The notes below the pieces were generated by a model. That model had not been told where the DNA came from. It saw nothing but the letters and a program-made list of their open reading frames with translations, and ran no database searches. A stretch of 64,000 nucleotides of DNA from Kitasatospora sp. NBC_00315 (lineage in GTDB: Bacteria > Actinomycetota > Actinomycetes > Streptomycetales > Streptomycetaceae): contig NZ_CP108025.1 of assembly GCF_041435095.1 (NCBI RefSeq), positions 248,001 through 312,000 on the forward strand. The letters run 5' to 3'. Shown here piece after piece: positions 61,978 to 64,000 of this stretch (positions are counted from its first letter, which is position 1; the number at the start of each line of letters is the position of its first letter). A program made the translations under genes and the position numbers.

Positions 61978-62613
61978 ATGGGCCTCATTCACATCGAGCT
62001 GTTCACCACCCTCGACCACGTCGGGCAGGCGCCCGGCGGTCCGGACGAAGACCCGGAGGGCTTCCCCTTCGGCGGCTGGCAGGCCCCCCTGATGGACGAC
62101 GTAGCCGGGGCACAGGTCGACGCCGCGTACGAGGGCACGGACGCCCTCCTGCTCGGCCGACGCACGTACGACATCTTCGCCGCCTACTGGCCGCAGGTCG
62201 AGGACAACCCCTTCGCCACGCTCTTCAACAGCATCCCGAAGTACGTGGCCTCCCGCGGCACGCCCGACCTCCCGTGGGCGAAGTCCACGCAACTCGGACC
62301 GGACCTGCCCGGTGCGGTGCGCGAGATCCGCGACCGGCACCAGCACGTGAAGGTCGTCGGAAGCCTCGACCTGGTGCAGACCCTCCTACGCGAGAAGCTG
62401 TTCGACCGCCTGGACCTCTGGGTCCACCCGATCGTCCTCGGCATCGGGAAGAAGGTGTTCGACGAAGGCGCGGTCCCCACCAACGTCACGCTGCTCGAGC
62501 CGCCCGTCGCCAGTCCTCGCGGCACCGTCCTCCTGCGCTACGGGCTGGCCGACGGCATCCCCGCCACCGGCGACATGAGCGCGCCCCGCCGCGACGCCGG
62601 GGGCGAGGGCTGA
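61978..62613 (+). CDS. RibD C-terminal/dihydrofolate-reductase-like protein
   Basis: 211 residues. The DHFR-like fold of the RibD_C family: LLLGRRTYDIFAAYWPQVED, VVGSLDLVQTLLREKLFDRL and WVHPIVLGIGKKVFDEGA. Function in Streptomyces is uncertain; probably an NADPH-dependent reductase of unknown substrate. ATG at 61978 has a GGGAG site. The C-terminal 20 residues are a disordered tail. Confidence 0.88.
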   Translation: MGLIHIELFTTLDHVGQAPGGPDEDPEGFPFGGWQAPLMDDVAGAQVDAAYEGTDALLLGRRTYDIFAAYWPQVEDNPFATLFNSIPKYVASRGTPDLPWAKSTQLGPDLPGAVREIRDRHQHVKVVGSLDLVQTLLREKLFDRLDLWVHPIVLGIGKKVFDEGAVPTNVTLLEPPVASPRGTVLLRYGLADGIPATGDMSAPRRDAGGEG

Positions 62614-63019
62614 GGCCGACGGGGCTCGACCGAGAGCGGGCCGGGCACCGACGTGTCCCGCCCGCCCCCGGATGCTTCGACCGGTGACGTCGTGTCGTGT
62701 GACCAGGCCGCCCAGGTAACGGCTCAGGTCTCGGGCCGGCCATCAAGGTGAGCGCCTTCGGTCCCACTGGTACGACGGTCCGGCCATCGCCGGGAGCGGC
62801 AGTGAGCCGGCGGCGGAACGGCTCGCTCTCGCCTGGCCGCAGCGTGCTCCGGACCGGCAACCCGTGGCGTCGCAGCAGACCAGCCCGGCCCATGGAGGTG
62901 GCCGCTTCCCTGCGACAGATGCTCGCCACCCTCACCGCGGGCGCGCTCGCCCGCACCACACTCCGACCCCTCCCCTTCCGTCCCCTCCCCTCCCCATCTC
63001 CCACCCCCCTGGAGCAGCT
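62614..63019. other. Intergenic stretch, nothing convincing
   Basis: About 405 bases. A stretch near 62680-62740 resembles bases near 61800-61860 on the other side of the reductase gene. No intact gene is seen; pyrimidine-rich tracts (62960-63010) precede the next start. Confidence 0.35.
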
Positions 63020-63688
63020 GTGCGCGTCATCGTCTTCGGAGCGTCCGGAATGGTCGGGCACGGCGCACTGCGCGCCTGCCTCCTCGACGACACCGTCACC
63101 GAGGTCCTCGCCGTGGTCCGCCGCCCGCTCCCGCTGACCCACGCCAAGCTGCGGCAGATCGTCCACACCGACTTCACCGACTACAGCGCCGTCCAGGACC
63201 GGTTCAAGGACCTGGACGCCTGCCTCTTCTGCCTCGGCGTCTCCGCCGTCGGACGCGGCGAGAAGGAGTACACCCGCATCACCCATGACTACACACTCGC
63301 CGCCGCCCGCGCCCTGCACGCCGCGAGCCCCTCACTGACGTTCGTCTACGTCTCCGGCGAAGGCACGGACAGCACCGGCAGGAGCCGCCAGATGTGGGCC
63401 CGCGTCAAAGGCCGCACCGAGAACGACCTGCTCGCCATGCCGATGACCGCGTACATGTTCCGCCCCGGCTTCATCCAGCCGGCCGACGGCGCCGCCTCCC
63501 GAACCTCCCTCTACCGCGCCCTGTACGGCCTCACCGCCGGCCTGTACCCCCTCCTGCGGCGCGCCTTCCCCCGACACGTGACCGACACCCGCAGCGTCGG
63601 ACACGCCATGCTCGCCGCCACCCGACAGAACGGCGCCGGCCCCACGGTGCTGCGCAACCCCGACATCAACCGCCTCGCCGCCGGCTGA
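63020..63688 (+). CDS. NAD(P)-binding epimerase-like protein
   Basis: 222 residues. Rossmann motif VIVFGASGMVGHGALRACL at the N-terminus; the TIP30/YthQ-like pattern LFCLGVSAVGRGEKEYTRIT and FVYVSGEGTDSTGRSRQMWA. It is an atypical SDR, probably without classical activity. GTG at 63020 has a GGAG site; the upstream extension is a shadow. Confidence 0.85.
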   Translation: MRVIVFGASGMVGHGALRACLLDDTVTEVLAVVRRPLPLTHAKLRQIVHTDFTDYSAVQDRFKDLDACLFCLGVSAVGRGEKEYTRITHDYTLAAARALHAASPSLTFVYVSGEGTDSTGRSRQMWARVKGRTENDLLAMPMTAYMFRPGFIQPADGAASRTSLYRALYGLTAGLYPLLRRAFPRHVTDTRSVGHAMLAATRQNGAGPTVLRNPDINRLAAG

Positions 63689-63808
63689 CGACCGTCCGGG
63701 CTCCGGAGCGTAGGCCGTCACCGAAGTGGCGCCCGCTTCGCGGACTAGGCTATGAAGGTCCCTCACGAGGGCCGCGATCACGTGGCCCGCACACACGGGG
63801 GACGTCAC

Positions 63809-64000
63809 GTGAGGCCCATCGACAGAAGTCGCAGCACAACGGTCCTGGCCGCTCTGACCGCGGTCGGCATGCTCGCCCTGACCGCCTGCAGCGGCGGCGG
63901 GTCCGGATCGAACAACGCGGCCGCCGCACCCGTCACCACCCCGACGGCCACACCGACCGCCACCGCGATCAGCGCGCCCACCGTCACGGCCCCCTCGATC
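63809..64000 (+). CDS. Lipoprotein, N-terminal part
   Basis: The gene runs off the window after 64 codons. It has a basic N-terminus, a hydrophobic core (TTVLAALTAVGMLALTAC) and a lipobox LTAC-S, so Cys29 or so would be lipidated. A Ser/Thr/Ala/Pro-rich linker follows. GTG at 63809 has a GGGGGA site. Function cannot be told. Confidence 0.7.
   Translation, partial: MRPIDRSRSTTVLAALTAVGMLALTACSGGGSGSNNAAAAPVTTPTATPTATAISAPTVTAPSI

Overview
The window is GC-rich actinobacterial chromosome, most like Streptomyces or Kitasatospora. The signs are strong G/C preference at third codon positions, frequent GTG and TTG starts, TGATG and GTGA gene overlaps, a Tat-exported glycosidase, Hsp18-type small heat-shock genes and an RsbQ/RsbP/STAS stress cassette. 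I see no rRNA, tRNA, CRISPR array or complete mobile element.

Region 1 (1-24.6 kb) is carbohydrate and aromatic catabolism. It opens with the 3' end of an alpha-L-rhamnosidase gene. Next is a minus-strand beta-ketoadipate block in transcription order pcaI-pcaJ-pcaH-pcaG-pcaB-pcaL-pobA, which takes 4-hydroxybenzoate through protocatechuate to 3-oxoadipyl-CoA; the thiolase gene pcaF is not present. Immediately upstream lies a second ring-degradation cluster of unknown substrate: FAD monooxygenase, VOC extradiol dioxygenase, ACMSD-like amidohydrolase, two FAH-type hydrolases, a cyclase-family hydrolase and an SDR, with a divergent LysR regulator and an MFS carrier. A Tat-exported GH3 beta-glucosidase with a PA14 insert follows. 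Then comes a complete gentisate operon (3-hydroxybenzoate 6-hydroxylase, gentisate dioxygenase, fumarylpyruvate hydrolase) with a MarR regulator.

Region 2 (24.6-26.8 kb) is a scar of broken genes: a frameshifted class IV aminotransferase remnant, a truncated transposase fused head to head to a decapitated XRE regulator, and an IS5-like transposase tail.

Region 3 (26.8-30.7 kb) holds two divergent regulator-enzyme pairs. A TetR gene and an epoxide-hydrolase-like gene are separated only by two tandem palindromes. An XRE regulator faces an aldo/keto reductase.

Region 4 (30.9-44.7 kb) is a stress island. It holds hemerythrin, TspO, two Hsp20 genes (one with its Hsp18-type regulator), a GvpU-like protein, the rsbQ-rsbP-rsbV operon, two further STAS proteins, paired DUF2267 genes and a MerR-type gene with a long structured leader. 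There is no RsbW kinase or sigma factor in the window.

Region 5 (44.7-64 kb) is mixed accessory content. It has a dimethylargininase next to a haem-oxygenase-like diiron protein, convergent with a CDGSH protein and a HemK2/MTQ2-like methyltransferase. Also present are a catalase remnant, a GlxA-type regulator with a quinone-reductase-type MDR enzyme, a TetR regulator with another MDR enzyme, two secreted proteins built of roughly 125-residue beta repeats, an S41 protease, several uncharacterised genes, a RibD/DHFR-like reductase, an NAD(P)-binding epimerase-like protein and the start of a lipoprotein gene.
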